DNA of 64,000 bases from an uncultured Thermomicrobia bacterium (GCA_937968015.1 CALBSO010000015.1:62001-126000); one strand, 5' to 3'. Counted from the first letter of the stretch, positions 1 to 8,900 are shown. Made by a program: numbers and translations. Notes: generated by a model not told the origin, from the letters alone.

Positions 1-302
1 GCCATCGCCTGATCGTGGTGGATTCGGTGGGCGATGCCATCGTGGAGATGACAACGCGGCTGCCGGACGTTGTGCTGCTCGATGTCAACCTGCCGGACGG
101 CACGGGCTGGGAAGTGCTGCGCTGGCTGCGGGCGGTCCATCATCACGTCGCGGTGATCGTCTATTCGGCGGTACCGCCCTCCACGAAACGGATCGCGGAA
201 TTCCGGCCCGATGCCGTCCTCACCAAACCGTTCCCGATGGATTCGTTGATCGAACTGATCGCGACGGTCGGCCTCCCCGATGCCGCCGCTGAACAGGAGT
301 GA
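1..302 (+). CDS. Response regulator receiver domain (5' truncated)
   Basis: The reading frame is open from the window edge (codons begin at base 3) to TGA at 300-302, so the N-terminus is missing. What remains is the second half of a CheY-like receiver: the phospho-acceptor strand VVLLDVNLPDGTG and the conserved lysine in LTKPF. No output domain follows, so this is either a single-domain regulator or the C-terminal receiver of a larger protein. The gene lies six bases upstream of a universal stress protein and probably shares its transcript. The receiver assignment is firm; the partner kinase lies outside the window. Confidence 0.85.
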   Translation, partial: HRLIVVDSVGDAIVEMTTRLPDVVLLDVNLPDGTGWEVLRWLRAVHHHVAVIVYSAVPPSTKRIAEFRPDAVLTKPFPMDSLIELIATVGLPDAAAEQE

Positions 303-308
303 GGATAG

Positions 309-866
309 ATGCATCTCTTCATCCCCTATTGCGATGCGATAAGCGGCGAGAATGCCCTCCACGAAGCGCGCCGGGTCGCACGACCCGGCGATCATGTCAC
401 CGTGATGGTTCCCGTGATCGTCCCTGCGGGTCTCCCGGTGGATGTGGGCGCGGGTGCGATCTGGAAGCAAGCCTGCCAGGCCGAACGGCGCCTGTTTCAC
501 GCGCGGGTAGCGGCGGAGCGCATCCTGCCCTGTATCGCCCTGCGTTTCGTGCGCGTGCAGGCACGGAATCGTGCGGCGGCGATCCGCGTTGGGGCGACGC
601 AGTACGAAGCAGACGTCATCTTGCTTGGTTCGCCACCGGGGCTGCGGGGCGCACTCGTGGCGCGCTTCGGCACGACGCGTGCGCTGGCGCGGAATGCACC
701 CTGTCCCGTGCGAATCATTGGCTCCGTGCCGATCACAGACCATGCGGCTCCGCATCGCGCACCTGAGCCGGTTTGGCAACCGGTCGAATCGCTTACCTCG
801 CTTCGAGTGATCGCCACGAACCCTGAGATAATGCCGCCATCGCGCGGTGGAACATATCGCGTTTGA
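309..866 (+). CDS. Universal stress protein (UspA) family, divergent
   Basis: A 185-residue protein with start ATG six bases after the previous stop and a GAGGA ribosome site. Residues about 1-140 follow the UspA fold, ending in the typical stretch ARNAPCPVRIIG. The ATP-binding loop is present only in altered form (LLGSPPGLRGALVARFGTT instead of G-x2-G-x9-G-S), so nucleotide binding is uncertain. About 45 residues after the domain have no recognisable motif. It follows a receiver-domain gene and precedes two K+ transporter genes whose C-terminal domains also look UspA-like. The stress role is inferred from the family. Confidence 0.75.
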   Translation: MHLFIPYCDAISGENALHEARRVARPGDHVTVMVPVIVPAGLPVDVGAGAIWKQACQAERRLFHARVAAERILPCIALRFVRVQARNRAAAIRVGATQYEADVILLGSPPGLRGALVARFGTTRALARNAPCPVRIIGSVPITDHAAPHRAPEPVWQPVESLTSLRVIATNPEIMPPSRGGTYRV

Positions 867-983
867 ACGGCGCGCCTCATGCCGCCCGTCTTTATGCCTT
901 CTTAACGCCCCGCGTGCTAGTGTGGCCGTGAGGATGTGTGCGACGATACCGACAGCACCAATGCGGAGGCGTCATTTTCCCCT

Positions 984-3122
984 ATGGCAGCGGACAAACC
1001 GGAAGCGGCGTCGAAGGATGATCTATCGAACAAGCAAGCGGTAAACGGGGCGCGCGATCCGGTTGACGTGCTCGCCGACATCGAACGTGGCCCGCGCGAC
1101 GGCGCGCGCCCCCTCATCGGGCGGCGCACCGCAATGCCCGAGATTGACTGGCGGGAAGAGCGCCGGGGCGCCCTGCCCGGTAACCGGTACGTCCGCGTGC
1201 TTCGCTCGGCGGACCGGGGGTTCACGGCGCTCGGCCCGTCCACACTGCGCGCGGGCGAGAGCGCCCACGCCCCCCGCACGGGTGCCGGGCGCGTGATGAC
1301 CCGCGTCAAGCGCGCCCTGATCGGCCGCCCGATTGCCAGCGAGCATGCCATCCATGAGCGATTGACGAAGGTCAAGGCGCTCGCCGTCCTTTCCTCCGAC
1401 GCGCTCTCGTCGGTCGCCTATGCCACCGAACAAACGCTGGGTATCCTGGTGCTCGCCGGTGCGGCGGCGTTCGGCTACGTCCTGCCGATCTCCGTCGCGA
1501 TCGTTGTTCTGCTCGCGATTGTCGCGATCTCCTACCGCCAGACAATCTACGCGTACCCGAATGGTGGCGGCTCGTACATCGTTGCCAAGGATAATCTCGG
1601 CACGCTGGCCGGCCTCGTCGCGGCAGGGTCGCTGCTGATTGACTACGTCCTCACCGTCTCGGTCAGCGTCTCAGCGGGCGTGCTCGCGGTCGTCTCCGCG
1701 TTCCCCTCAACCGCCAAGTATACAGTCTCGATGGGTGTCCTTTTCATTCTCCTCATCATGCTCGGCAACCTGCGCGGCGTGCGGGAGAGCGGCACGATCT
1801 TCGCCATCCCGACCTACATCTTTGTCGTCGGCACGCTGGCGCTGATCGCCGTCGGGCTGCTGCGCGTCTTCACGGGCGACCCTGCGGCGACCTCGACCCC
1901 GCGCGACGCGATCCAATCAACGGAGGGGATCGGTATTTTCCTCATCCTGCGCGCCTTTACTTCCGGCTGTACCGCGCTGACCGGCGTGGAGGCGATCTCG
2001 AATGGCATCCCCGCCTTCAGGAAGCCGGAATCGAAGAACGCCGCGACGACGCTCATCGTCATGGTCACGCTGCTGGGCACGATGTTCATGGGCATCTCCT
2101 TCCTCGCGCACCGCTACGGCATCACCCCGCGCGACAACGACTCGGTCATCTCGCAGATCGCGGAGCATGTCTTCGGCGGTCGGAACGCGGCATACTTCGT
2201 TATCCAGCTCGCCACGACCTTGATCTTAGTGCTCGCAGCGAACACGAGCTACGCGGATTTTCCCCGCCTCGGCTCGATCCTCGCGCGGGACGGCTTTCTG
2301 CCGAAGCAGTTCCAATTTCGGGGCGACCGCCTCGCCTTCACGACGGGGATCGTCGTCCTCACCGTTCTGTCCAGCTTGTTGTATGTCGTCTTCGGCGGCC
2401 AGACGGACCGGCTGATCCCGCTCTATGCGGTCGGCGTCTTCGTCTCGTTCACGCTCTCGCAGGCGGGGATGGTGCGTCACTGGATGCGCGAGCCGGGCAA
2501 CCACACCCGCAATATGCTTATCAACGGGATCGGCGCGGTCGCAACGGGGATCGTGGCGATCCTGTTCGCCTACACGAAGTTTCTCTACGGGGCATGGCTG
2601 GTCATCATCATCATCCCGATCATCGTGCTCCTTTGCCTGGGCATCGCGCGCCACTATCGCCAGGCGACCGAGCGGGTGCGCCTGACGGACGACGACCCGC
2701 CGCTTGCGCCGCGGACGGTTGAACAAGTGATCGTCGTGCCGGTATCAGACATCAACAAGGTGACGCTCAACGCGCTCTCCTACGCCCGCTCCCTCTCCAC
2801 GCAGGTCGTCGCGGTCCATGTGACGGACGACGCGACGGCGGCGACGCCCCTGCAGGAGAAGTGGGAGCGCTGGGGCGAGGGTGTCAATCTCGTCATCCTC
2901 GAATCGCCGTATCGCTCACTCACCGGGCCACTCCTCTCGTACATTGATCTCGTCCAGCGCAAGCGACCAAAGGCGATGGTGACGGTGCTCGTGCCGGAAT
3001 ACGTGCCGCAGCACTGGTGGGAACAGATCCTCCACTCACAGACGGCACTACGCCTCAAGGCATCCCTCCTCTTCCGCCCGAACACCGTCGTCACCAGTGT
3101 GCCGTATCACAGCAAGGAGTAG
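984..3122 (+). CDS. kimA: KimA-like potassium uptake transporter (APC superfamily), copy 1
   Basis: A predicted 12-helix APC-superfamily permease of about 712 residues. The start of the membrane domain (LTKVKALAVLSSDALSSVAY, then SYRQTIYAYPNGGGSYIVAK) closely resembles Bacillus subtilis KimA (YdaO), a K+/H+ symporter. The C-terminal 150 residues form a soluble UspA-like domain (EQVIVVPVSDINK to VVTSVPYHSKE). A ~90-residue N-terminal extension precedes the membrane part. I chose ATG 984 because it makes the N-terminus match the second copy; GTG 936 is an alternative with a closer GAGG. The next gene is a close paralogue. Substrate is inferred from KimA; other amino-acid permease roles are possible. 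Confidence 0.8.
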   Translation: MAADKPEAASKDDLSNKQAVNGARDPVDVLADIERGPRDGARPLIGRRTAMPEIDWREERRGALPGNRYVRVLRSADRGFTALGPSTLRAGESAHAPRTGAGRVMTRVKRALIGRPIASEHAIHERLTKVKALAVLSSDALSSVAYATEQTLGILVLAGAAAFGYVLPISVAIVVLLAIVAISYRQTIYAYPNGGGSYIVAKDNLGTLAGLVAAGSLLIDYVLTVSVSVSAGVLAVVSAFPSTAKYTVSMGVLFILLIMLGNLRGVRESGTIFAIPTYIFVVGTLALIAVGLLRVFTGDPAATSTPRDAIQSTEGIGIFLILRAFTSGCTALTGVEAISNGIPAFRKPESKNAATTLIVMVTLLGTMFMGISFLAHRYGITPRDNDSVISQIAEHVFGGRNAAYFVIQLATTLILVLAANTSYADFPRLGSILARDGFLPKQFQFRGDRLAFTTGIVVLTVLSSLLYVVFGGQTDRLIPLYAVGVFVSFTLSQAGMVRHWMREPGNHTRNMLINGIGAVATGIVAILFAYTKFLYGAWLVIIIIPIIVLLCLGIARHYRQATERVRLTDDDPPLAPRTVEQVIVVPVSDINKVTLNALSYARSLSTQVVAVHVTDDATAATPLQEKWERWGEGVNLVILESPYRSLTGPLLSYIDLVQRKRPKAMVTVLVPEYVPQHWWEQILHSQTALRLKASLLFRPNTVVTSVPYHSKE

Positions 3123-3192
3123 TTCGAGGTTCGGGGTTCGAGGGAGGTCAATCTACTCCGAACCTCGAACCCTGTACCCCGAAGCTCGAACT
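3121..3192. repeat. Heptad inverted repeat between the two kimA genes
   Basis: The left arm at 3121-3142 consists of TTCGAGG/TTCGGGG units of seven bases. The right arm, about 3164-3192, is its imperfect inverse (CTCGAACC...CCCCGAAGCTCGAACT). The element starts at the stop codon of the first kimA gene and could fold into a long hairpin. It belongs to the window-wide family of heptad palindromes. Confidence 0.7.
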
Positions 3193-3213
3193 CCATCCAC
3201 TTTGCAAGCGGAG

Positions 3214-3281
3214 TATACTATCCGTACGGTCACAGGGAGAGAAGCCACTTCGAAAGCGGCATCCCTGTGACGGTACGGAGG
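3214..3281 (+). promoter_or_regulatory. Leader hairpin overlapping the ribosome site of the second kimA gene
   Basis: An 18-base inverted repeat with one mismatch (3221-3238 and 3262-3279) has a 23-base loop that can form a smaller nested stem. It follows a TATACT -10-like hexamer at 3214-3219, so the transcript would begin with the hairpin. The right arm covers the first bases of the GGAGG at 3277-3281 that serves ATG 3293. It could therefore control translation initiation. It does not show the conserved blocks I would expect of the c-di-AMP (ydaO) riboswitch. Confidence 0.55.
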
Positions 3282-3292
3282 ATTACATCCGC

Positions 3293-5410
3293 ATGCCTGC
3301 GAATCTGCCGGGCGAACCGTCGGACCCAATTGCGCCCGTCGCGCCGGAAATGGCGATTGGCGATCCCGCGCCCCCGCCCGAGTTTTATGCCGAACTGAAT
3401 GGCGAGACGACGCGGGCAGTCCGCCGCGCCACCGCGCCCCAGATAGACTTTCGGGAGGTGCGACATGGCACACTGCCCGGTAATAAATACGTCCGCATCC
3501 TGCGCGCGCAGGATCAAGTTCTCAAGCAGGTCTCGCCGGATTACCTCGTCGCGAGCGAGCAATTGACGAAGCCGCGCAGCGCCTTCGGCAAGGTGCGCCG
3601 CGCCCTCGTCGGTCGCCCGATTGCCAGCGAGCACGCGATCCACGAGCGGCTGACGAAGGTCAAGGCGCTCGCCATCTTCTCGTCGGACGCGCTCTCGTCC
3701 GTCGCGTATGCGACGGAGGCGATCCTCGGCGTGCTCATCCTCGCCGGTGGCGCGGCCTTCGGCTATACGATCCCTATTTCCATCGCCATCGCCGTGCTGC
3801 TCGCGATTGTCGGCATCTCCTACCGGCAAACGATCCACGCCTACCCGAACGGCGCGAGCGCGTACCTTGTTGCGAAGGCGAACCTCGGCACTCTGCCGAG
3901 CCTGACAGCGGGAGCGTCGCTCCTGATTGATTACACCCTGACCGTCGCCGTCAGCGTCTCGGCGGGTGTGGCGGCGATCACCTCCGCGCTGCCGTCGCTC
4001 AGTCCGTGGCGCGTCGAAATCTGTGTGGCGTTCGTCGGCCTCATTATCCTCGGCAACCTGCGTGGTATCCGGGAGAGCGGCTCGATCTTCGCGGTACCGA
4101 CCTACCTCTTCATTCTCAGCATCGCGGTGCTCGTCTTCCTCGGCGTCTTCCGCTCCCTGACGGGCGGCGATGTCGCGTTCAACACCCCGCGCGAGACGGT
4201 CAACGCGGTAGAGGGCGTCTCGCTTTTCCTGATCCTCAAAGCGTTCACGGCAGGCTGTACCGCCCTGACGGGCGTCGAGGCAATCTCGGACGGCGTGCCC
4301 GCCTTTAAGCCGCCGGAAGCGAAGAATGCCGCAACGACGCTCGTCTGGATGTGCTCGATCCTCGGGGCGATGTTCATTGGCCTCTCCTTCCTCGCACACC
4401 GCTACGGCATCGTCCCGAATGACAAAGAGACCGTTATCTCGCAGATCGCCCGGACGGTGATTGGGCACAATTTCTTCTACTATTTCATCCAGGCGATGAC
4501 CGCACTCATCCTCGTCCTCGCCGCCAACACGAGTTTCGCGGACTTCCCCCGCCTCTCGACATGGCTGGCGAAGGACCATTTCATGCCCAAGCAGTTCCTT
4601 TTCCGGGGCGACCGGCTCGCCTTCAACACCGGCATCACCGTGCTTGGCGTCCTCGCGACGATTCTGCTCGTCGCCTTCGGCGGGCAGACGGACCGGCTGC
4701 TGCCGCTCTACGCGGTCGGCGTCTTCACGGCGTTCACGCTCTCGCAATCCGGCATGGTGCTGCACTGGTACAAGGAGCGCGGCCGGGGCTGGACGCGCCG
4801 CTTCGCGCTCAACCTCGTCGGCGCGACGGCGACCTTCTTCGTCCTCGTCCTCGTCATCCTGACGAAATTCCAGGGTGGCGCGTGGATCGTCCTCGTCCTC
4901 ATGCCACTGTTGATCCTCCTCTTCCGGGGGATCAACCGGCACTACGTCCGCGCGGCGGCGGAACTGGCGCTCGGAGACGACGATGCACCCAGTTCGTACC
5001 AGAAAGCGGAGCAGGTCGTCATCATCCCGATCGCGGACATGAATAAGTCCACCGTCTACGCCCTGAACTACGCGCGCACCCTCTCGCCGAAGATCGTCGG
5101 CGTCCATGTGACGGACGATGCAGAGGAGGCGGCGCACTTGCAGGAGAAGTGGGCGCGCTGGGGCGAGGGCGTCAATCTCGTCATCTTAGAGTCGCCCTAT
5201 CGCTCGCTGATGGCGCCGCTCCTCTCGTACATTGATATGGTGCAGAAGAAACGCCCGAACGCGATGATCACTGTCCTCGTGCCGGAATACATCCCCGCCC
5301 ACTGGTGGGAACAGATTCTCCATTCGCAAACCGCCTTGCGCATGAAGGCCGCCCTTCTCCTCCGCCCCAACACCGTCGTCACCAGCGTGCCGTATCACAG
5401 CAAGAATTGA
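3293..5410 (+). CDS. kimA: KimA-like potassium uptake transporter (APC superfamily), copy 2
   Basis: A 705-residue paralogue of the preceding gene with the same order: a ~85-residue N-terminal extension containing IDFREVRHGTLPGNKYVRIL, a KimA-type membrane domain (LTKVKALAIFSSDALSSVAY, SYRQTIHAYPNGASAYLVAK), and a UspA-like C-terminal domain ending VPYHSKN. The start is ATG 3293, with GGAGG 11 bases upstream; the frame is open further upstream into the first gene but without support. The two copies are alike across their full length, so this is a tandem duplication. It ends before a good terminator. Differences in the pore (GGG versus GAS in the Tyr-Pro-Asn-Gly stretch) hint at different affinity. 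Confidence 0.8.
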   Translation: MPANLPGEPSDPIAPVAPEMAIGDPAPPPEFYAELNGETTRAVRRATAPQIDFREVRHGTLPGNKYVRILRAQDQVLKQVSPDYLVASEQLTKPRSAFGKVRRALVGRPIASEHAIHERLTKVKALAIFSSDALSSVAYATEAILGVLILAGGAAFGYTIPISIAIAVLLAIVGISYRQTIHAYPNGASAYLVAKANLGTLPSLTAGASLLIDYTLTVAVSVSAGVAAITSALPSLSPWRVEICVAFVGLIILGNLRGIRESGSIFAVPTYLFILSIAVLVFLGVFRSLTGGDVAFNTPRETVNAVEGVSLFLILKAFTAGCTALTGVEAISDGVPAFKPPEAKNAATTLVWMCSILGAMFIGLSFLAHRYGIVPNDKETVISQIARTVIGHNFFYYFIQAMTALILVLAANTSFADFPRLSTWLAKDHFMPKQFLFRGDRLAFNTGITVLGVLATILLVAFGGQTDRLLPLYAVGVFTAFTLSQSGMVLHWYKERGRGWTRRFALNLVGATATFFVLVLVILTKFQGGAWIVLVLMPLLILLFRGINRHYVRAAAELALGDDDAPSSYQKAEQVVIIPIADMNKSTVYALNYARTLSPKIVGVHVTDDAEEAAHLQEKWARWGEGVNLVILESPYRSLMAPLLSYIDMVQKKRPNAMITVLVPEYIPAHWWEQILHSQTALRMKAALLLRPNTVVTSVPYHSKN

Positions 5411-5433
5411 GAAGGAACGAGGAACGAGGGTAG

Positions 5434-5458
5434 GGGCGGTTCGAGCACCGCCCTTTTT
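5434..5458 (+). terminator. Rho-independent terminator after the kimA pair
   Basis: Perfect stem GGGCGGT (5434-5440) / ACCGCCC (5447-5453) with a six-base loop, followed by five T. Just before it, 5414-5429 holds two direct copies of a GAACGAG heptad. Confidence 0.8.
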
Positions 5459-5666
5459 GCCGTACCGCGCCCTGCTGCATACGGTATGATTATCGCGTCG
5501 TCGTTTTTCTCGCACGGATGACCGGCCGACCGCGCTGGATAGCACGATGCGCGCATGCCATCGCCTTCCGGCGGCGAACCGACCGCAACAGTAGCGTGGA
5601 AGTAGCCGTATATGATAGAAAGTGTCTGGTGTTTCGCGCGACGAATACGAAGAAGGGGGGACGGCG

Positions 5667-5831
5667 ATGTCCTATGTCGTTGAGGTGATTGACCCGCCGG
5701 ATAATGCGCTCGCCCGCCCCATGAAATTCAAACTTGGCCCCTTCGCCACACGGCCCGAGGCGGAAAAAATGGCGAAGCGCGCGCAAGAGACGAACAGCCG
5801 CGCGACAACCCGGATCGTGGAGTGCGATTGA
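5667..5831 (+). CDS. Small hypothetical protein
   Basis: A 54-residue protein starting at ATG 5667, behind a strong purine-rich site (AGGGGGG). It is charged, begins MSYVVEVIDPPDN, and has a mixed strand/helix look with an Ala/Glu/Lys-rich middle (TRPEAEKMAKRAQE). I do not recognise a family. The frame is open 15 codons further upstream, but the Shine-Dalgarno match decides for this start. It stands alone between the kimA terminator and a gene remnant. Confidence 0.55.
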   Translation: MSYVVEVIDPPDNALARPMKFKLGPFATRPEAEKMAKRAQETNSRATTRIVECD

Positions 5832-5841
5832 CCGCTGTCTA

Positions 5842-6281
5842 CTACCCTCGCAAGACGTAGCCGAGCGCGGTATCCATCCGGTTGCACCACTGGCGGAGAT
5901 CGGTGACGAGCGCCTCGCGGTAGGCGGCGATTACCTCGGCGCGGCCATGATGCGCGCTGCGGATTCTCCTGGATCGCCGCGTAGTAATCCGCCGTATCGC
6001 GCACCTTCGGCGCGGAGACTGCTTAGTCGTACCCGTCCACGACCTCTTCCCAGACCGAGCGGATCGCCTCCGGCCCTCTGAGTTTGGCGAGTACGCGCGT
6101 CCGCGCGTCATGGATCGGCAGCGGCAGGTTGCGGTCCTCGGCAAGGTGCAAGGTGGCCGACGACTTCCGCCGCCTGGATCATCCGGTACGCCTGCGAGCG
6201 GCTGATGCTCCAGCGCTTCGCGCAATACTGCTCGAAGGTGGCGTCGCCATCGTCCAGATACAAACTGCGCTTCCTGCCCAT
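5842..6281 (-). pseudogene. Frameshifted remnant of a ParB-like DNA-binding protein
   Basis: On the minus strand from ATG 6281 the frame reads MGRKRSLYLDD, then TFEQYCAKRWSISRSQAY and RMIQAAEVVGHLA. This is the helix-turn-helix pattern common in ParB-like and plasmid or phage regulators. The frame then breaks near 6150. In the next frame it continues LAEDRNLPLPIHDARTRVLA and KLRGPEAIRSVWEEVVDGYD before TAA at 6023-6025. A further stretch in another frame (AEVIAAYREALVTDLRQWCN, ending near 5842) looks like a second displaced piece. At least one frameshift is needed to join these, so the gene is broken or mis-sequenced. Confidence 0.55.
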
Positions 6282-6390
6282 TTTTCCGGGTACCCCGTCC
6301 CCCATTCGGCTGATACGCTCCATATCAGCCCGGCGCATACTGGCGGCAACCAGGGAACGGGGGTTCCCCACGATACAGGAGGTTTTTCCA

Positions 6391-7326
6391 ATGGCATCAG
6401 TTGCTTCCGAGACACCCAGCGTCCTGCTCGATCTCTCCAACAATCTCGCGGACGCCGTGGAGCGCGCTGGGTCATCCACCGTCGCCGTCCACGCGCGGCA
6501 GCGGCACCCGGCGAGCGGCGTCCTCTGGCGACCGGGCGTGATCGTTGCGACCGATCACACCGTGGAGCGCGACGACGACATCACGGTGACATTGCCGGAT
6601 GGCAAGAGCGTTTCCGCGACGCTCGCCGGGCGCGATCCGAGCACGGATATCGCGATCCTCAAAGTGGACAGCGTGCATCTGCCCGTCGCGGCGGTTGGTG
6701 ATGCGGCGGCGCTCAAAGTCGGGCACATGGCGCTCGTGGTCGGGCGGTTCGGCGAAGGCGGCCTCGGCACGAGCCTCGGCGTCGTCAGCGCGCTCGGCGG
6801 GCCGTGGAATACATGGCGCGGCGGGCAGGTGGATCAGTTCATCCGCGCGGATGTCACGCTCTACCCCGGCTTCTCGGGTGGCCCACTCGTCAATGCGGCG
6901 GGAGAGATCGTCGGCATCAACACCTCCGGCCTGTCGCGCAATATGGGCCTGACGATCCCCGCCGCGACGGTGAATCGCGTCGTGGATCAGTTGCTTTCCA
7001 AGGGGCATATCGCGCGCGGCTACCTTGGCGTCGGCTTGCAACCCGTCCGTCTGCCCGATAGTCTCAAGCAGGCGGTCGGTGTTTCGAACGAGACGGGCGT
7101 GATCGTTATTTCGATTGAGAGCGGTGGTCCGGCGGAGAAGGCGGGGCTGTTCATCGGTGACATCCTCATCACACTCGACGGCATGGCAACGACGGACACG
7201 GACGCCGTGCAGGCGCTCCTCGGGCCGGAACGGATCGGCGCCGCGCTTGCCGCGAAGGTCGCGCGCGGGGGTGCGCCGGTGGATGTCGCGATCACGGTGG
7301 GCGAGCGCCCGCAGCGGGAGGGCTAA
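6391..7326 (+). CDS. HtrA/Deg-like serine protease with PDZ domain, copy 1
   Basis: A 311-residue trypsin-fold protein. The start at ATG 6391 is decided by GGAGG 10 bases upstream; the frame is open further up through the remnant. The expected triad is visible: His56 (VATDHTVE), Asp86 (PSTDIAILKV) and Ser162 (GFSGGPLV). A PDZ domain occupies about residues 205-305. The usual GNSGGPL is GFSGGPL here. No signal peptide or membrane anchor is seen, unlike classic DegP/HtrA, so it may act in the cytoplasm. Five bases downstream is a second HtrA-like gene, then a coupled LuxR regulator. Function is inferred from the family. Confidence 0.85.
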   Translation: MASVASETPSVLLDLSNNLADAVERAGSSTVAVHARQRHPASGVLWRPGVIVATDHTVERDDDITVTLPDGKSVSATLAGRDPSTDIAILKVDSVHLPVAAVGDAAALKVGHMALVVGRFGEGGLGTSLGVVSALGGPWNTWRGGQVDQFIRADVTLYPGFSGGPLVNAAGEIVGINTSGLSRNMGLTIPAATVNRVVDQLLSKGHIARGYLGVGLQPVRLPDSLKQAVGVSNETGVIVISIESGGPAEKAGLFIGDILITLDGMATTDTDAVQALLGPERIGAALAAKVARGGAPVDVAITVGERPQREG

Positions 7327-7331
7327 ATTCC

Positions 7332-8258
7332 ATGGTCGTTGTTGCGGACGAACTCACCCAAACACCCTCCGGCCTGACGGACGCCTTCGTGGCGATGGCC
7401 GAGCAGTTGCGCCGTGCGACGGTGCAGGTGCGTGGTCGGCGGGAGCGGGAGCCCTCTGGGCAGTATGGGCAGCAAGGTGGCGGCTCCGGTGTCATCTGGC
7501 AACCGGACGGCCTGATTATCACCAATGCGCATGTGGCGCGCGGCCCGCACGCGACGGTCGAACTCGCGGATGGCCGGAGGTTCGCGGCGACCGTCACCGC
7601 GCGGGATGAACGGCGCGATCTTGCGGCCCTGAAAGTGGACGCAGCCGATCTCCCCGCCGCGACGATCGGGGATTCCGACACGCTCCGCGTCGGGTCACTC
7701 GTCCTCGCGGTCGGCAATCCGCTTGGGTTGACGGGCGCGCTGACGACAGGTGTCGTCCATGCGGCGGCGACACCGGATGGGCCGCGCGGCCACGGCTGGG
7801 TACGGGCGGATGTCCGGCTCGCGCCCGGCAACTCCGGTGGCCCGCTGGCGGACGCCGAGGGGCGGGTAATCGGCATCAACAGCATGATTGCGGGCGGCCT
7901 CGCCCTCGCCGTGCCGAGCAACGCGGTCGAACGCTTCCTGCGCGGCTCGGCGGCGCGCCCCGCACTCGGCGTGACGATGCGGCCGGTCCGCCTCCCACTC
8001 GACGGCAAGATCGTCTTCGGCCTGCTGATTATGGACGTAGCGGTGGGCAGCCCGGCGGAAACGGTGGGTCTGCTCACCGGCGATGTCCTGATCGGCACGG
8101 GCGGTGCGCTCTTCACGCGGCCCGATACCCTGATGCAGGTGCTCTCCGGCCTCGCACTGGGCGCCATGCTCCGGCTCGACATCGTGCGAGGAGGGCGACG
8201 CATCGCGATTGACGCGCGGATCGGCACGGCAGAAAGCGACGAGGCGCAAGCGGCGTGA
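7332..8258 (+). CDS. HtrA/Deg-like serine protease with PDZ domain, copy 2
   Basis: A 308-residue protein with the full HtrA pattern: GSGVIWQPDGLIITNAHVAR (His67), ERRDLAALKV (Asp96), GNSGGPL (Ser168) and a C-terminal PDZ domain (~205-300). GGAGGG lies before ATG 7332, five bases after the preceding protease. It also lacks an export signal. The N-terminal linker REREPSGQYGQQGGG covers a copy of the GC-palindrome core (7452-7463), so part of the linker may come from a repeat insertion. The stop overlaps the start of the next gene (GTGA), which couples protease and regulator translation. Confidence 0.85.
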   Translation: MVVVADELTQTPSGLTDAFVAMAEQLRRATVQVRGRREREPSGQYGQQGGGSGVIWQPDGLIITNAHVARGPHATVELADGRRFAATVTARDERRDLAALKVDAADLPAATIGDSDTLRVGSLVLAVGNPLGLTGALTTGVVHAAATPDGPRGHGWVRADVRLAPGNSGGPLADAEGRVIGINSMIAGGLALAVPSNAVERFLRGSAARPALGVTMRPVRLPLDGKIVFGLLIMDVAVGSPAETVGLLTGDVLIGTGGALFTRPDTLMQVLSGLALGAMLRLDIVRGGRRIAIDARIGTAESDEAQAA

Positions 8259-8899
8259 CGCGGGTGCTGGTCGCCGCGCCATCGGCGGTCGTGCGGGCGG
8301 GGTTGGAGGCATTGGTTGCCTCCAACCCCCACCTCGCCGTGGTCGGCCAGGTCGCCAGTATCGAGGCGGCAGCGCGGGCGAGCGAGACACTCCTACCGGA
8401 TGTCGTGCTTATCGAACACGAGTGGGACGACGAACTGCTCGTGCCGGGCCTGCTTGCTCTCAGCGCGGGCGGCCACGTCCCGGCTGTCGTCGTGCTGACG
8501 GAGAATCCCTCAGCGCTCTGGGTGGCGGTCGCCCTCCGCTCGCGCGTCCGGGCAGTTTTACCGCGCGAGGCGACGGCAGCGGAGATTATCGCGGCGGTGG
8601 AGGGGGCGGCAGCGGGGCTTGTCGTCCTCCACCCCGATACTGCCGAGGCGGCGCTCGCCTCGCTGTCGTCTGTGCAGACAGCGGCGGCGGATGCCCCGGT
8701 GCAGGTGCTCACGCCGCGCGAAATCGAGGTGCTGCACATGCTGGCGGAGGGATTGGGGAACAAGACGGTGGCGCGGCGGCTCGGCATCTCCGAGCACACC
8801 GTCAAGTTCCACGTCGGCTCAATCTTCTCCAAATTGAACGTCTCCAGCCGCACCGAGGCGGTCACCGTCGGCGTGCGGCAGGGGTTGGTGATGCTCTGA
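8255..8899 (+). CDS. LuxR/NarL-type regulator with degenerate receiver domain
   Basis: A 214-residue protein with a receiver-like domain (1-120) and a clear LuxR helix-turn-helix at about 150-212 (LTPREIEVLHMLAEGLGNKT, ISEHTVKFHVGSIFSKLNV). The receiver lacks the phosphorylation site. The acidic pair is Ala-Pro (VLVAAPS), the acceptor position is Glu54 (DVVLIEHE), and the usual Lys is Arg (AVLPRE). It therefore probably works without phosphorylation, or is held in a mimic state. GTG 8255 overlaps the upstream protease stop, so the three genes form one operon. The DNA target is unknown; the operon itself is one guess. Confidence 0.85.
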   Translation: MTRVLVAAPSAVVRAGLEALVASNPHLAVVGQVASIEAAARASETLLPDVVLIEHEWDDELLVPGLLALSAGGHVPAVVVLTENPSALWVAVALRSRVRAVLPREATAAEIIAAVEGAAAGLVVLHPDTAEAALASLSSVQTAAADAPVQVLTPREIEVLHMLAEGLGNKTVARRLGISEHTVKFHVGSIFSKLNVSSRTEAVTVGVRQGLVML

Positions 8900-8900
8900 G

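Noticed and set aside
3193..3292. c-di-AMP (ydaO) riboswitch before the second kimA
   Set aside because: The hairpin is there, but I do not see the conserved junction blocks of that class. Reported only as a leader hairpin.
3230..5137. Long open frame antisense to the second kimA gene
   Set aside because: A high-GC codon-phase shadow. It is Arg/Asp/Glu-rich, has no domain and lies fully across a well-supported transporter.
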